Numbered from the stretch's first letter, positions 36,300 to 46,241 are shown. The stretch: DNA of 64,000 bases from Vibrio sp. 99-70-13A1 (GCF_013114625.1 NZ_VTXD01000021.1:1-64000), one strand, 5' to 3'. Numbers and translations are program-made. Notes: a model not told the origin generated them from the sequence alone.

Positions 36300-38690
36300 T
36301 TATATGTATTCAGGCAAACTCCCTTTCTTCCATGCTGCGATAAAATCATCTTCTTTTAAGGGTCTAGATAGCAAGAATCCTTGTACTTCCTGACACCCTT
36401 TACTTCGAACGTAATTTAACTGACTCACTGTTTCTACGCCCTCTGCTATGATATTGAGATCATAAATTTTGGCCATTTCTATGATAACTTCAATAAGCTG
36501 TTTGTCTGTAGATTCAGAATCAATAGCGTTGACAAATATACGGTCGATCTTCAACGTATCGATAGGGTAATTTATCAGTTGGCTGAAGGACGTGTAGCCA
36601 GTACCAAAATCGTCGAGAGAAACCTTCACTCCAAGTGCTTTCAAGGCCTTAAGCCTCTCAATGTTCTGTTTATCTCCAGGTATAAAGCAGGTTTCGGTTA
36701 TTTCCATTTCAACCATGTGGGCTGGAATCTGATAATGCGTCAACAACTCAGAAAGTATATTGACAAAGTCGGAATTAGAGAGCTGCCAGGATGAGAAGTT
36801 AATCGCTAATGTACCATCAAACCCCAGCTCTTCTATCCAGACAGATAGCCTCTGCAAGGCATTTTCTAAAACCCAATAATCAATATGTTTAATTAAGCCT
36901 GACGATTCCGCTACTGGTATAAAATCCGCTGGTCCATAGGAAAGTAGAGCCTCATGGCTCGTTCGTATTAGAACTTCTGCACCTTTTATTTTGCCTTTTT
37001 CAATATCATAAAGAGGCATATAGGTTAGATAGAACTCGTTAGATTTAATAGCCTTTTTCAAGTCTTCATTAATTTGAGCATGACGCTTTATCTCTTTATC
37101 CATCTCTTTTGAGTAGAATTGACAATGATTTCTTCCCATGAATTTTTTGCAGGTATACATCGCTGAATCAGCATTATTGACTAATTCCGTTACAGATTTA
37201 GCATCATCAGGGTAAACAGAAATACCCACACTAACCCCAATATCAAATTGAGTACCATCCATCTCGAAACCGTCCTCGAAGAGAGAGAGAATTCGATGGG
37301 AGAATTCGGTAAGGATATCTAAATCGTCCAATCCACCAACTATGATGGCAAACTCATCACCAGATAGCCTGGCGAACTCAAACTCAGAGATAGTTAGATT
37401 TCCCCACTCAAAATCAACAAAGCTCTCGACGAGGCGCTCTGCAAACACTACGAACAATTGGTCTCCTACATGATGTCCGTACTTGTCATTCACGAGTTTA
37501 AAGTTATCAATATCGAAGTAGATAACGGCGCACTTTTTATCTGTTTTAGTGCAGTTACTCATTATACGCGTGATATCTAGATTGAATTTTTTCCTATTTG
37601 GTAAGCCCGTTAGAGAGTCTCTTTTTGCCAAATTATCGAGCTCAGTAATCAAGTTAATGTACTTATTGGTAAGGATGGAAACTTCGTCGTTACTTTTGGA
37701 ACGTTCTATGTAGACTAAGCCATCATGATTTACAGACTCTACTTGCTTAGTAAGTCTCTCTACAGGCTTAATAATCTGTTTTACGATAAGCCATTTTAGT
37801 AGTAAGAAAGTGACTGCAGTTACTAACAAAACAATAACAGCGTAAAGAAGTTGAAAGGGTTTGTACAACTCAAGGAGCTGCATTTGAGAGAGACAAATCT
37901 TGATAGACCATAAGTCATGTATCAACTGAAAGCCCAAATCATAGGCTGGTAGAGTAATATCTTCAATCTGCTCTTCGCTCGCAAGCGAATGCGAGGTCAT
38001 ATTAGGCCTAAGCATCAGTTGAGCATCAGGACCAAGCTTACTTTTCACCGACTCTTGAAATTCATCGTAATGCCTAACTTTAGAGCGAACTACTGCAGTA
38101 AGTAACGTCTGCCCTTGAGAAAAGGTTGGGACAGTAAAACTCTGCTCAGGTGTAAATGTTTTTACGACTAAAAATTCAGGACCTTCAATGCCACCCTCTA
38201 GTTTATAGGTAGAGGCGTTAACGCGAACCACACCTTTCAAATCTAATGCTTGTTTAATCGCAGCAAGGTGCTCTGTTACAACCGTATTAGCAACATATTT
38301 TGCAAATGGATCCGAAGTATTAAAGTAGATAAGCTCTTCGCCATTAATATCCACCAGAGCAAAGCTCACGATTGTGCCGTGATTGAGCTTTAATTGATTA
38401 ATATACCCCGCTAGCTCTTTCTCCGTGTAATATTGAGCGGTGTCATCATCTATTTCAATAAGATACTTTTGAATATAGTAGTTCTCTAGACTCATTCTAA
38501 TCGCAGAATCTAGCTCTCTAAGCGCTTCATTAAGGTCATGAGAGATATGAGTAAGTTCACTATGTAATTGTGCCGATAGCGACAAGTTCAGTTGCATTTT
38601 TTGACTGGTATACGAAAACACTCCGGCAATGGAGAAAATCACCACCATAACAGGAAGCAAAATATAATTGATCTTTAGCGACAGCTTCAT
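36300..38690 (-). CDS. mbaA: GGDEF-EAL sensor protein, MbaA-like
   Basis: 796 aa. Membrane segment about 8-28, periplasmic domain about 30-270, second segment about 278-298, HAMP (KQIIKPVERLTKQVESV), a GGDEF domain (about 365-525) with SGDEF (RLSGDEFAI), and an EAL domain (about 535-790) with EVL in place of EAL, plus TETCF, DDFGTGYTS, LKIDRIFV and EGVET. SGDEF plus EVL, together with an upstream NspS-like periplasmic binding protein, is the pattern of Vibrio cholerae MbaA, which adjusts c-di-GMP and biofilm formation to polyamines. It overlaps nspS by 4 bp. Confidence 0.82.
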   Translation of the reverse strand: MKLSLKINYILLPVMVVIFSIAGVFSYTSQKMQLNLSLSAQLHSELTHISHDLNEALRELDSAIRMSLENYYIQKYLIEIDDDTAQYYTEKELAGYINQLKLNHGTIVSFALVDINGEELIYFNTSDPFAKYVANTVVTEHLAAIKQALDLKGVVRVNASTYKLEGGIEGPEFLVVKTFTPEQSFTVPTFSQGQTLLTAVVRSKVRHYDEFQESVKSKLGPDAQLMLRPNMTSHSLASEEQIEDITLPAYDLGFQLIHDLWSIKICLSQMQLLELYKPFQLLYAVIVLLVTAVTFLLLKWLIVKQIIKPVERLTKQVESVNHDGLVYIERSKSNDEVSILTNKYINLITELDNLAKRDSLTGLPNRKKFNLDITRIMSNCTKTDKKCAVIYFDIDNFKLVNDKYGHHVGDQLFVVFAERLVESFVDFEWGNLTISEFEFARLSGDEFAIIVGGLDDLDILTEFSHRILSLFEDGFEMDGTQFDIGVSVGISVYPDDAKSVTELVNNADSAMYTCKKFMGRNHCQFYSKEMDKEIKRHAQINEDLKKAIKSNEFYLTYMPLYDIEKGKIKGAEVLIRTSHEALLSYGPADFIPVAESSGLIKHIDYWVLENALQRLSVWIEELGFDGTLAINFSSWQLSNSDFVNILSELLTHYQIPAHMVEMEITETCFIPGDKQNIERLKALKALGVKVSLDDFGTGYTSFSQLINYPIDTLKIDRIFVNAIDSESTDKQLIEVIIEMAKIYDLNIIAEGVETVSQLNYVRSKGCQEVQGFLLSRPLKEDDFIAAWKKGSLPEYI

Positions 38691-39739
38691 TTTTCTGTCT
38701 CATTTCTTTGATTCTTAATAACAAAGAGTATTTGGCTTCTTAGGTCGGAAGCTTCTTTGCTAAGTGTCTTATAGGGAAACGATGAAGAGCTGTCTAATCC
38801 CGTAGGGAACAGCTCTTCATCTAGCCGATAATCATCTGTTGCGAAGTCTAATACGTGTTTATTCGAACTTGCGAACCACACATCTTCAGCATTCAATGCT
38901 GATCTCTCCGGTGTGTTAATAAAGTTAAGGAACTCTATTGACGCCTTACTAATAGGCCTGTCTATACGAGCACTAAAGCATTCATGCCACATCAAGGTGC
39001 CTTCTTGAGGAATGGTATAGATCCAATCATCTTGCTCTGTATACGACGCTATTTGTTCTTTTTCTCCTGAGTAGATAACGGCAACTTCCATTTTAGACCC
39101 AGATTTTTTATCTAGGGCATAGCCAACAGCCGCTCTTATTGCTAATAGCCGTTCACGAACCTTCATCAATAGTTTGTACGCTTGTGCCAATTCGACTTCA
39201 TTTTCGGTCATAGGATCGAACCCTAACGCCAATAATGCGATTGCGATGGTATCCACATCATCATCAGGAATCACAACAGTTTGAGGGTATTTCAATGCGT
39301 AGTCGAAAACGTCCATCCAGGAGGTTATACCTTCGGTGACCTTTGAAGACCGAAATGTAACCCCCATAGTACCATTAGAGTACGGAACTCCATACACCCC
39401 ACAAGTTCTTCGAGAAACATCAGTAAAGTTTGAATTACCTTCCTTCAAAGTATTAGACAAATCCCCTAAAACACCGGCTCTGCCCAGTTCACCAATGGTA
39501 AGTCCATCAATGATAAACAAGTCATAGGCTAGGGCTTTACCAGAGTACACCACAGCATCACGCAACATTTCGTTTTCAAAATATACCTGAGATACAGTAT
39601 GACCGTACTGTTCTTCAAATTCTTCTATCAGGGCATCAGAGATATAGTCTTCCCAAGTGAAAATTTTTAGCTCTTCAGCAAAGCTCAGTGCTGACAAAAA
39701 AATAGAACCAATTAATGCAAAACAAGTTAAAAAACGCAT
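38687..39739 (-). CDS. nspS: NspS-like periplasmic polyamine-binding sensor
   Basis: 350 aa. Signal peptide MRFLTCFALIGSIFLSALSFA, then a PotD/type 1 extracellular solute-binding fold (ELKIFTWEDYISDALIEEFEEQYGHTV, typical of PotD). No ABC transporter genes accompany it; it is coupled to the GGDEF-EAL gene (stop/start ATGA overlap), which matches nspS-mbaA. In V. cholerae NspS binds norspermidine and spermidine and signals through MbaA, not transport. Ligand preference here is inference from that homology. Confidence 0.82.
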   Translation of the reverse strand: MRFLTCFALIGSIFLSALSFAEELKIFTWEDYISDALIEEFEEQYGHTVSQVYFENEMLRDAVVYSGKALAYDLFIIDGLTIGELGRAGVLGDLSNTLKEGNSNFTDVSRRTCGVYGVPYSNGTMGVTFRSSKVTEGITSWMDVFDYALKYPQTVVIPDDDVDTIAIALLALGFDPMTENEVELAQAYKLLMKVRERLLAIRAAVGYALDKKSGSKMEVAVIYSGEKEQIASYTEQDDWIYTIPQEGTLMWHECFSARIDRPISKASIEFLNFINTPERSALNAEDVWFASSNKHVLDFATDDYRLDEELFPTGLDSSSSFPYKTLSKEASDLRSQILFVIKNQRNETEK

Positions 39740-40261
39740 CAGATACCTATTACTAACTATTTTGGGAGTAGTTTTATTTTGGTCTTATTTATCAAATATA
39801 GGCGTTATTGTGCCTCATCATTCAATATATTAGTGAGGTGTATATTAGATTTCGTGCAAATAGTTGTTTTGTTGGACTCGAATCGACTTAGGGAATTGAA
39901 AGTGTAAAACATCGTTAAACGTTATTTTTCATATTGGAGCATATTCTCTACTACAACATCACCAATTTGTGATGCCACGGGGACAGTTTACCATGAGAAA
40001 TAGTACTGAAATTCCAGTAGCTCAATCTTACACGGAGCAATTATGTTAACGCGGAATGGTGTCCTTTTGAGTTGGAAAGTGCTACGGGTAAAAATTCAGA
40101 CCGTGAGATTGCTGGACAATTCCGAGTTACTGATTGTGCTGAATTAGCAGGAGTATGGCAAAACTGGCTCAGATGAGTACCCAGCACCCTGTAATGCAGA
40201 AAAATGGGGGGCATCTTAGACGTATCACCTCCAGAGAGAAGCTGATACGCTTCGATATGAG
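39740..40261. other. Intergenic region with degenerate dispersed repeat
   Basis: About 520 bp without a gene. Around 40060-40130 it has GAAAGTGCTACGGGTAAAAA, then TTCAGACCGTGAG, TGGACAATTCCGAGTTAC. This is a diverged copy of the repeat at 20329, 23283 and 30975, with the first hairpin arm eroded. Confidence 0.5.
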
Positions 40262-40681
40262 TTAGAACTCTCTATTCATTTTAGATAACGTTGCAATTAG
40301 TTTCTCTTCCTCTTCTGACTCAACATTTATAGTTAAGTCCTTGACTAAACCTAAGTGGAGTTGATTATGTCTCAGGTGTATCTGTTGACCTTTGTCAGTT
40401 AGTGCCACAACAATAGCTCTACGATCTACAACGTGAGGAAGACGTTCAATTAAGCCTGCGATTACCAACTTATCAACCTGAACAGTAAGTGTACCTGTAG
40501 TAATACCTAGTTTACCTGCCAACTCTTTCATTCTCATCTGTCCATGGACACCTAGGACTTCTATGGTATGCACTTGCGCCAGAGTATAACCCGTTTCCTT
40601 TACAACTGATTGTTCCCAAGAAGACATCTTGTCGTAGAATTCAGTAAGTAGCTGATTTAAGGTTTCTAGGTTTTTCTTCAT
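40262..40681 (-). CDS. MarR family regulator of the dmeF operon
   Basis: 139 aa. MarR winged-helix core: YTLAQVHTIEVLGVHGQMRMKELAGKLGITTGTLTVQVDKL followed by the wing GLIERLPHVVDRRAIVVALTDKG. It starts 1 bp after the dmeF stop, so the two form an operon. A perfect 27-bp palindrome over the dmeF start (41573-41599) is the probable binding site, giving autoregulation; the inducer would be a transported metal such as cobalt or nickel, which is inference. Confidence 0.86.
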   Translation of the reverse strand: MKKNLETLNQLLTEFYDKMSSWEQSVVKETGYTLAQVHTIEVLGVHGQMRMKELAGKLGITTGTLTVQVDKLVIAGLIERLPHVVDRRAIVVALTDKGQQIHLRHNQLHLGLVKDLTINVESEEEEKLIATLSKMNREF

Positions 40682-40682
40682 T

Positions 40683-41591
40683 TTAATGCGCTTCTAAAGT
40701 GAGGTGATTAATCCTATCAAATCGAGATAGTTTTTGCTTAATTTCATCTACTGAGGAAGTATTATTTAAAGTTATAGTTAAGGCTGCACTGTAATGGTGA
40801 CCACTTATCTTCCATATATGTAAATCACTGACCTCTCCATAGCGCGATAACTCAATTAAAACCTGCTCACGGTATTCTTTTTCAATACTTTCATCTAATA
40901 AGATAGGACTTGTCTGACGAAGAAGATTATACGTCCACTTAGAAATAACCAGAGCACCGACCATACCCATAATTGCATCTAACCAATTCCAACCATAAAA
41001 CTTACCTAATAATAGAGCTACAACGGCTAACACAGAAGTTAGTGTATCGGCTAATACATGCAGATATGCTGCACGAAGGTTGTGGTCATGATGGTGGTTA
41101 TGGTCATGAGAATGTTCAGAGTGATGGTCACCAAGAAGAAATATGCTGGCTAAGTTAACAACTAAGCCAATAAAGGCGACTAAGATAGCTTCGTTAAACT
41201 GAATGTCATGTGGGTTGAATAAACGATTTGCAGATTCTACAAACATCAATAGAGCAACAATTCCAAGCGCAATAGCACTTGTATATCCACCGAGTACGCT
41301 TACTTTTCCAGTACCAAAAGAAAATCGGCTACTGTTTTCATATTTTTTGGCATAACGGTAAGCAAACAAGGTAATACCAAACGCTGCGGCATGTGTTCCC
41401 ATATGCCAACCATCAGCCAGTAACGCCATAGAACCGTAAACACTACCAGCAGTGATCTCAATGATCATGGTTATGAGTGTAAGCCATAACACATAAAAAG
41501 TACGCTTTTCGCCATGATGGTTGTGCGCAGAAAATTGATGGTGATGTTTTAGTGAAGTATCCACAGTATTTCCAAATAGTTTGATAGTCAA
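40683..41591 (-). CDS. dmeF: CDF family Co/Ni efflux transporter DmeF
   Basis: 302 aa. Six membrane segments with the CDF metal site HMGTHAAAFG/ADGWHMGTH in segment 2 and HVLADTLTSV in segment 5, a His-rich N terminus (KHHHQFSAHNHHGE) and a long His/Asp loop (EHSHDHNHHHDHN, about residues 160-172), typical of DmeF. It exports divalent cobalt or nickel by proton antiport. The frame has no ATG near its N terminus: TTG at 41591 lies in the operator palindrome, and a GTG nine codons later with GGAAA 6 nt before it is an alternative. Confidence 0.86.
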   Translation of the reverse strand: MTIKLFGNTVDTSLKHHHQFSAHNHHGEKRTFYVLWLTLITMIIEITAGSVYGSMALLADGWHMGTHAAAFGITLFAYRYAKKYENSSRFSFGTGKVSVLGGYTSAIALGIVALLMFVESANRLFNPHDIQFNEAILVAFIGLVVNLASIFLLGDHHSEHSHDHNHHHDHNLRAAYLHVLADTLTSVLAVVALLLGKFYGWNWLDAIMGMVGALVISKWTYNLLRQTSPILLDESIEKEYREQVLIELSRYGEVSDLHIWKISGHHYSAALTITLNNTSSVDEIKQKLSRFDRINHLTLEAH

Positions 41592-41599
41592 ACTATTTG
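41573..41599. promoter_or_regulatory. Perfect MarR operator over the dmeF start
   Basis: Arms CAAATAGTTTGA and TCAAACTATTTG with a 3-bp centre, 12/12 matched. It spans the TTG start candidate, so binding would block both transcription and ribosome entry. The MarR gene of the same operon is the obvious binder. Confidence 0.85.
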
Positions 41600-42076
41600 T
41601 ACCTCAATGTAATTTGAATATCAAACAATATTAATACTCTTAATTACTTAATCTCTACCTAACATGCGAAATAACCTTTTCGAATCGAAGCTAGAGGGGG
41701 GGGATGAAAAAGCTATTTTTCTATTAACAATTAATGGGTGAGTGTTGAGCTATAAGGTGCCACGGATAAAAATTCAATGAAACGGTCGTTTAAAGTGGAC
41801 AATTCGTTGTTCAAGGGTCATTTCTAGCAGTATTGACAGTACTCTGACCAATCACTCAAGCTTATTGATAGTTTACACACTAATATTAAGTAATCTATGT
41901 GTGATTTGCTATGTGCACCTTGGTAAACCGTGTTTTGGATGACGGAAGCCTTGGGGAAATAGGGATAAATTCGTTAGACCATGGGTATTGTTTATCTACG
42001 AATCACAGCAAGACTATGAATAAAAGGCTACTCAGATAAGCCCTTTATTTCACAGTGATCTTATAGGGCATGAATT
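41600..42076. other. Intergenic region
   Basis: About 475 bp with no gene. Near 41752-41815 a weak copy of the dispersed repeat is recognisable (AGGTGCCACGGATAAAAATT, then GTGGACAATTCG). The rest probably holds divergent promoters for dmeF and the lipoprotein gene. Confidence 0.45.
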
Positions 42077-43102
42077 ATGAAGTATTTAAAACAAACAGCT
42101 TTAGCGAGCCTTGTGCTTGTTGGGCTTGTCGGGTGTGGTGGAGATTCAGGAACGTCAAACAATACGGCTCCTTTTACTCTGAGTGTGAGCGATGCTCCCA
42201 TTGATGATGTTAAAGATGTCACAGTGACATTCAGTAAGGTGGCTTTACTTCCGGATCTGGAAGGTACACCACTAATTTATGACGTATTTAAAACGGACGA
42301 AAACGGCGATTACGTTGATGAAAATGGTGATCCACTGCCCGACGGTGAGGATCCTATTCCGCTAAGTGTTAATTTATTGGATTATCAAGGTAGCAATACG
42401 CTTCCTTTGATTGAAAACGAGGTAATTCCGGTTGGCAGTTATAAGTTGTGTGTGTTTGCACATGATGGCGATCACCCAACAACCCCTTCTTACGTTGTAG
42501 AAAACGATGATATGACTCGCGAATTAACGGTCAAAGGTGAAGGTGCGTGCCCGCAAGGTGTAGGTAAAGAAGATAACGCTGGCGTACTTTACTTCAATAA
42601 CTCATTTAACGTGAATCAACAGAGTAACGACTTTGTGGTCGAATTCGATCTTCGAAGAGGCTTAAAGAACAGTTCGACCTTCCCTGACTACACTATTCAA
42701 AGAACTTCTGTAAGTCTTATCAATACAGTTGAGACAGGGAACATTGAAGGTTCTGTTGCTCTTTCTACTTATGATAACTGTAGCAATGGGGATAATACAT
42801 TTGTTCAGTCGGTTTACTTGTATGAAGGTAATATTGATAAAGCTGATATGGCACCTATCGGGGGTATTGAAGAGGTTAAACCTATTACTTCAGCGTTAGT
42901 CATGATGAACTCAGCACAGACTAACTATGAGTTTTCTCTAGGCTTTATTGACCCGGGCATTTACTCAATAGGATATACCTGTACTGCGCAGCATGACAGT
43001 GATGAAGACAATGTAGATCCGGTTGCCGATGGTTTTGAAATATACGAAGTTCAAAATGATGTGCAGGTGATAATTAACCAGGATACCCAAGTGTCATTTT
43101 AA
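42077..43102 (+). CDS. DUF4382 lipoprotein
   Basis: 341 aa. Lipoprotein signal MKYLKQTALASLVLVGLVGC with lipobox LVGC (Cys 20). Residues about 32-215 are a DUF4382 domain, starting FTLSVSDAPIDDVKDVTVTF with the characteristic SVxDAPxD; the C-terminal part (about 220-341) resembles a second beta-rich domain with a Cys pair. Rich in Asp, so calcium binding is possible. Cell-envelope protein of unknown function. It stands alone. Confidence 0.82.
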   Translation: MKYLKQTALASLVLVGLVGCGGDSGTSNNTAPFTLSVSDAPIDDVKDVTVTFSKVALLPDLEGTPLIYDVFKTDENGDYVDENGDPLPDGEDPIPLSVNLLDYQGSNTLPLIENEVIPVGSYKLCVFAHDGDHPTTPSYVVENDDMTRELTVKGEGACPQGVGKEDNAGVLYFNNSFNVNQQSNDFVVEFDLRRGLKNSSTFPDYTIQRTSVSLINTVETGNIEGSVALSTYDNCSNGDNTFVQSVYLYEGNIDKADMAPIGGIEEVKPITSALVMMNSAQTNYEFSLGFIDPGIYSIGYTCTAQHDSDEDNVDPVADGFEIYEVQNDVQVIINQDTQVSF

Positions 43103-43712
43103 CTTATGACATAATGTATATATTTGAATAAGTACAGCCTCTAAATGGAGGTTGTGCTTGGTGTCATAGCGTGTTTTATATGAATATCATTACCTTTTAT
43201 TCTCGTAGGCTGTGACTCTGGATTGATTATAACCTAACCTAATACCTCTATTTTATTTGGCAAACTTTATTCCAGCGTAACTCGTGAATTTCATCTTGAG
43301 TTACGTCACTCGCTGAAAATCCTTTGGAGCGATGTAGGGTACGCCGCGTTTTACAAGTGATAAATCAAATTTAACGGAGCGGGTTTACGCTAATGTATTC
43401 AGGGTCTTTTAGAGACTTGCATTAGTCTCGCTCTACGATGAGATCCGCGGCAGATTGTCCTCAAAATCGTGGAAGTATTCTGTGTCGCTGTTCTGTCCAT
43501 CAGGTCTTCGATCTGGTGGTCTAACCGTTTTTTCATCTTTATATGTCATCTGCAAATCTGATTTAAACTCTTAATTCAAAGCAAACTGAGAATTGCGAAT
43601 CTGTCTTAAACGTTTGTTAGTTTCACATTCCTTACTACTAACCACTAAATTTCCTCTTGATACCATCTATTGTAATATATATGTTAAAGATATGATTTAA
43701 AGGAGTATTATC
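43103..43712. other. Intergenic region containing an attC relic
   Basis: About 600 bp without a gene. An imperfect hairpin (AGCCTC/GAGGTT, 43134-43160) follows the lipoprotein stop and may end its transcript. The attC half at 43593-43620 is annotated separately. Confidence 0.45.
43593..43620 (-). repeat. Orphan half attC
   Basis: TTGCGAATCTGTCTTAAACG followed by TTTGTTAG differs from the left half of the array attC sites by one missing base. It is preceded by GCAAACT, the sequence that ends several cassettes, but the TAACGCC half and the centre are gone. It lies 31 kb from the array. Confidence 0.65.
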
Positions 43713-44066
43713 ATGAAAAAAACTAAAGTTATTGCTTTAACGAGTATTCTTGTCTTTATGTCACCAGCAGCCTTAGCAGAGAAACCTGAATGGGCGGGGA
43801 AAGGAAAGCCTAACCTAGAAGAGCTAAAATTAACCTCCGATTTGAAGAAAGCCGAAGCTCAAATTGAAGAGCGAGAAGAAGAACTTGAGGACGAACAAGA
43901 AGAAGTCAAAGACCTTAAAGATAAAATAAAAGACAAACAGTCTGGACTTGAAAAGCAAAAAGAAAAGAAAGCTGACCAAGATAGAAATGAAACAGATAAA
44001 GGGTCTGAAAAAGGTCAAGAAAAACGAGAAGAGAATAGCAAAAAATGGTGGAAGTTCTGGGAATAA
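43713..44066 (+). CDS. Small exported charged coiled-coil protein
   Basis: 117 aa. Signal peptide MKKTKVIALTSILVFMSPAALA with cleavage after ALA, then a KPEWAGKGKP stretch, a highly charged helix (about 38-85, Glu/Lys-rich heptads) and the C-terminal KKWWKFWE. Probably periplasmic. AGGAG precedes the ATG by 7 nt. The family is not one I can name. The aromatic-basic tail suggests membrane or wall contact, which is inference. Confidence 0.7.
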   Translation: MKKTKVIALTSILVFMSPAALAEKPEWAGKGKPNLEELKLTSDLKKAEAQIEEREEELEDEQEEVKDLKDKIKDKQSGLEKQKEKKADQDRNETDKGSEKGQEKREENSKKWWKFWE

Positions 44067-44439
44067 AACCCGCTCGCAAGTATCACTCCGGATATTCTTT
44101 CAGGGTAATAGTTTCGTTACTCTGAAAGCCGCCTTCACTTCAACACAACATATTTCTATAGAGTTTCAAGTAAGAACTAACAGCGATTACATAGAAAATC
44201 CCTTTATGTAAATATAGAATTATTCTATTTAGCTCAAAGTAAAGAACTGGCGTGCAATCTTGCAACTAGAGCTTGGCAAGGTGAGTGTAGTAGCTAGGTC
44301 GAATTTACGCCGTGATACCATACGGGGGTTCACAACGAATAGAATAAGAAAAATAGAGAACTCTGGTAGGGAAAAAGCTCATGAATAGAATATGAATGAG
44401 TAAAAGGTCTAACGCATAAAGGGGCAAAAGCGTGACAGG
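44067..44439. other. Intergenic region
   Basis: About 370 bp up to the left target duplication of IS copy B. A stem TATCACTCCGG/CTGAAAG-type structure after the coiled-coil gene is too weak to call. Nothing else seen. Confidence 0.4.
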
Positions 44440-44455
44440 GAACCGCCTCTACCCC
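44440..44455. repeat. Target-site duplication, left of IS copy B
   Basis: GAACCGCCTCTACCCC, repeated exactly at 46201-46216. Confidence 0.86.
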
Positions 44456-46200
44456 TTGTGATCACCAAGCGATTCTGTCGTACCTTAACTACCAAGCGAC
44501 TTTGTCGTTAGCCTAATTACCGAGGGAAATTGACGGTCCTACTTTTTACGTAATCCTTTGACTATCACTGTGAATTAATCAAAGGGTGTATAGGATGATC
44601 GTTATGGATGCTAAATCCCAGCTTACCGTGGATGTCATTGCTAAAGTGGCACTTAACAAAATCTCTATTCTCAATGCCTCGAAACTGCTCAATAAATCCC
44701 ACCGAACCATTGAACGTTACCTCAGGCGATACCGTACCGATGGTATTCTTTTCGTTGTTCATGGCAACACAGGAAGAGCACCCGCTAATAAAATTCCCGT
44801 GACCTTAAAGAAGCAAGTTCAAGCTCTGATAAAAGCCAAGTATTACGACTTTAACATGCTTCATTTGGCAGACATGCTGGAAGTGTTTGAAGGCATCAAA
44901 GTAAAGCGAGAGACACTTCGTACCTGGGCGCACGAAATCCATCATGTAAAACGAGCTAAACATCGCCGCTCCAAAGTAAGAAGACGACGAGAGCGCATGG
45001 AGGCAGAAGGCTTAATGCTGCAAATGGACGGCAGCCCTCACCTTTGGTTCGGGGACAAAAAGTCCTGCCTTATCGCTATGATTGATGACGCAACCAGTGA
45101 CGTTCATGCGTAGTTCTTTCCTTCAGAAACTACGGAAGGGTGCCTCAAAGTAATGAAGGCTTATATCGAAAAAAAGGGGCTTTTTAAGACGCTTTATGTT
45201 GATAGAGCGGGTATCTTTGGTGGACCAAAACGCTGCCACTTCTCTCAGATGCAACGAGCCTGCGAAGAGCTTGGTATAGAAATTATTTTTGCCAACTCCC
45301 CCCAAGGAAAAGGTCGTATCGAACGCGCCTTCGATACGTTCCAAGATCGTCTCGTCCCTGAGTTAAGACTGGCGGGGGTCACCGATATGAATAGCGCAAA
45401 TGATTACCTGCAAAACACTTTCATCCCTGACTATTGGGCGACAACCCTCACCGTCAACGCTAAGCAGGTGCGCTCGGAACATAGGCCCGTTCCGAAACAC
45501 CTAAACCTCGATGCGATATGTATCCAAAAAGAATATCGAAAAATCCGTCGGGACCATACCTTCAGTTATGGTAACGCAATGTACCAAATTACCTCTCCGT
45601 TAAGGCACTCTATCGTGAGTCAACAAGTTGAGCTACGTAAGCAACTTGATGGTAACTTCATCGCTTACTTTGCTGACCGAGAGCTGTCCATTAAAGAGCT
45701 TGTTGAGCCTAGCTCTAGGAAAGAATACGGGGAAGAAGTTCAGAAAAAGCTCGATGCTATTGAACTTGCCAAGGAGTTAGGCAATGTGAGAGAAGCTGCT
45801 CGGCAGAGCGGTTGCTCTGTCAAAAGCATTCACAACAACCGTCAACTTCTCGAAGCACACGGTCCATTAGCTTTGAAACGTATGTATGGCCAACCAAGGC
45901 ACAGTAACCGCATCGATGAGAAGACTCGAAATGTCGTCATCTCATTAACGCTCAAATTACCTCATCTAACATCGATCAGGATCAGTGGTGAGATGAGAAA
46001 GCGATTTAACATCTCGATTAGTCACTCAACAGTAAGGAACATCTGGTTTGAAGAAAAGCTAAATACAAGAGAGTTACGGGAAGCTCGTGCCGAGGCATCA
46101 ATTATCGAATAAGAGCAGAACTGTCATAGTTGACTACTATTAATAAGACTATGACAGAGTCCTTCGGTAATTAGACCGTCAACCTCCCTCGGTAATCACA
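44456..46200 (+). mobile_element. IS1202/ISNCY-type insertion sequence, copy B (transposase interrupted)
   Basis: About 1745 bp. Left end TTGTGATCACCAAGCGATTC, right end (complement) TGTGATTACCGAGGG. The left end shows three ACCRAGSGA-type units at about 44462, 44489 and 44517 with roughly 27-bp spacing; the right end has two. 16-bp target duplications are intact, so insertion is fairly recent. It is a different element from copy A (proteins about 70 percent alike). Confidence 0.88.
44604..46112 (+). pseudogene. IS1202-type transposase with amber stop
   Basis: A frame of 503 codons from MDAKSQLTVD to the end, in one register, interrupted only by TAG at 45111-45113. In copy A this position is CAG or CAA-type Gln (sequence HAQFFPSETTEG), so a single C to T change explains it. 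The DDE residues lie on both sides of the stop: Asp in LMLQMDGSPHLW before it, Asp in YVDRAGIF and Glu in GRIERAFDTFQD after it. The protein is inactive unless the stop is read through. Confidence 0.9.
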
Positions 46201-46216
46201 GAACCGCCTCTACCCC
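46201..46216. repeat. Target-site duplication, right of IS copy B
   Basis: Second GAACCGCCTCTACCCC. It lies 25 bp from the helicase stop, so the IS landed just behind that gene without breaking it. Confidence 0.86.
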
Positions 46217-46241
46217 ATATACAATCTAACTTGTCGTAAAT

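Noticed and set aside
43830-44018. Minus-strand Phe-rich 62-codon frame
   Set aside because: It is the complement of the Glu/Lys coiled coil and only mirrors its codon bias.
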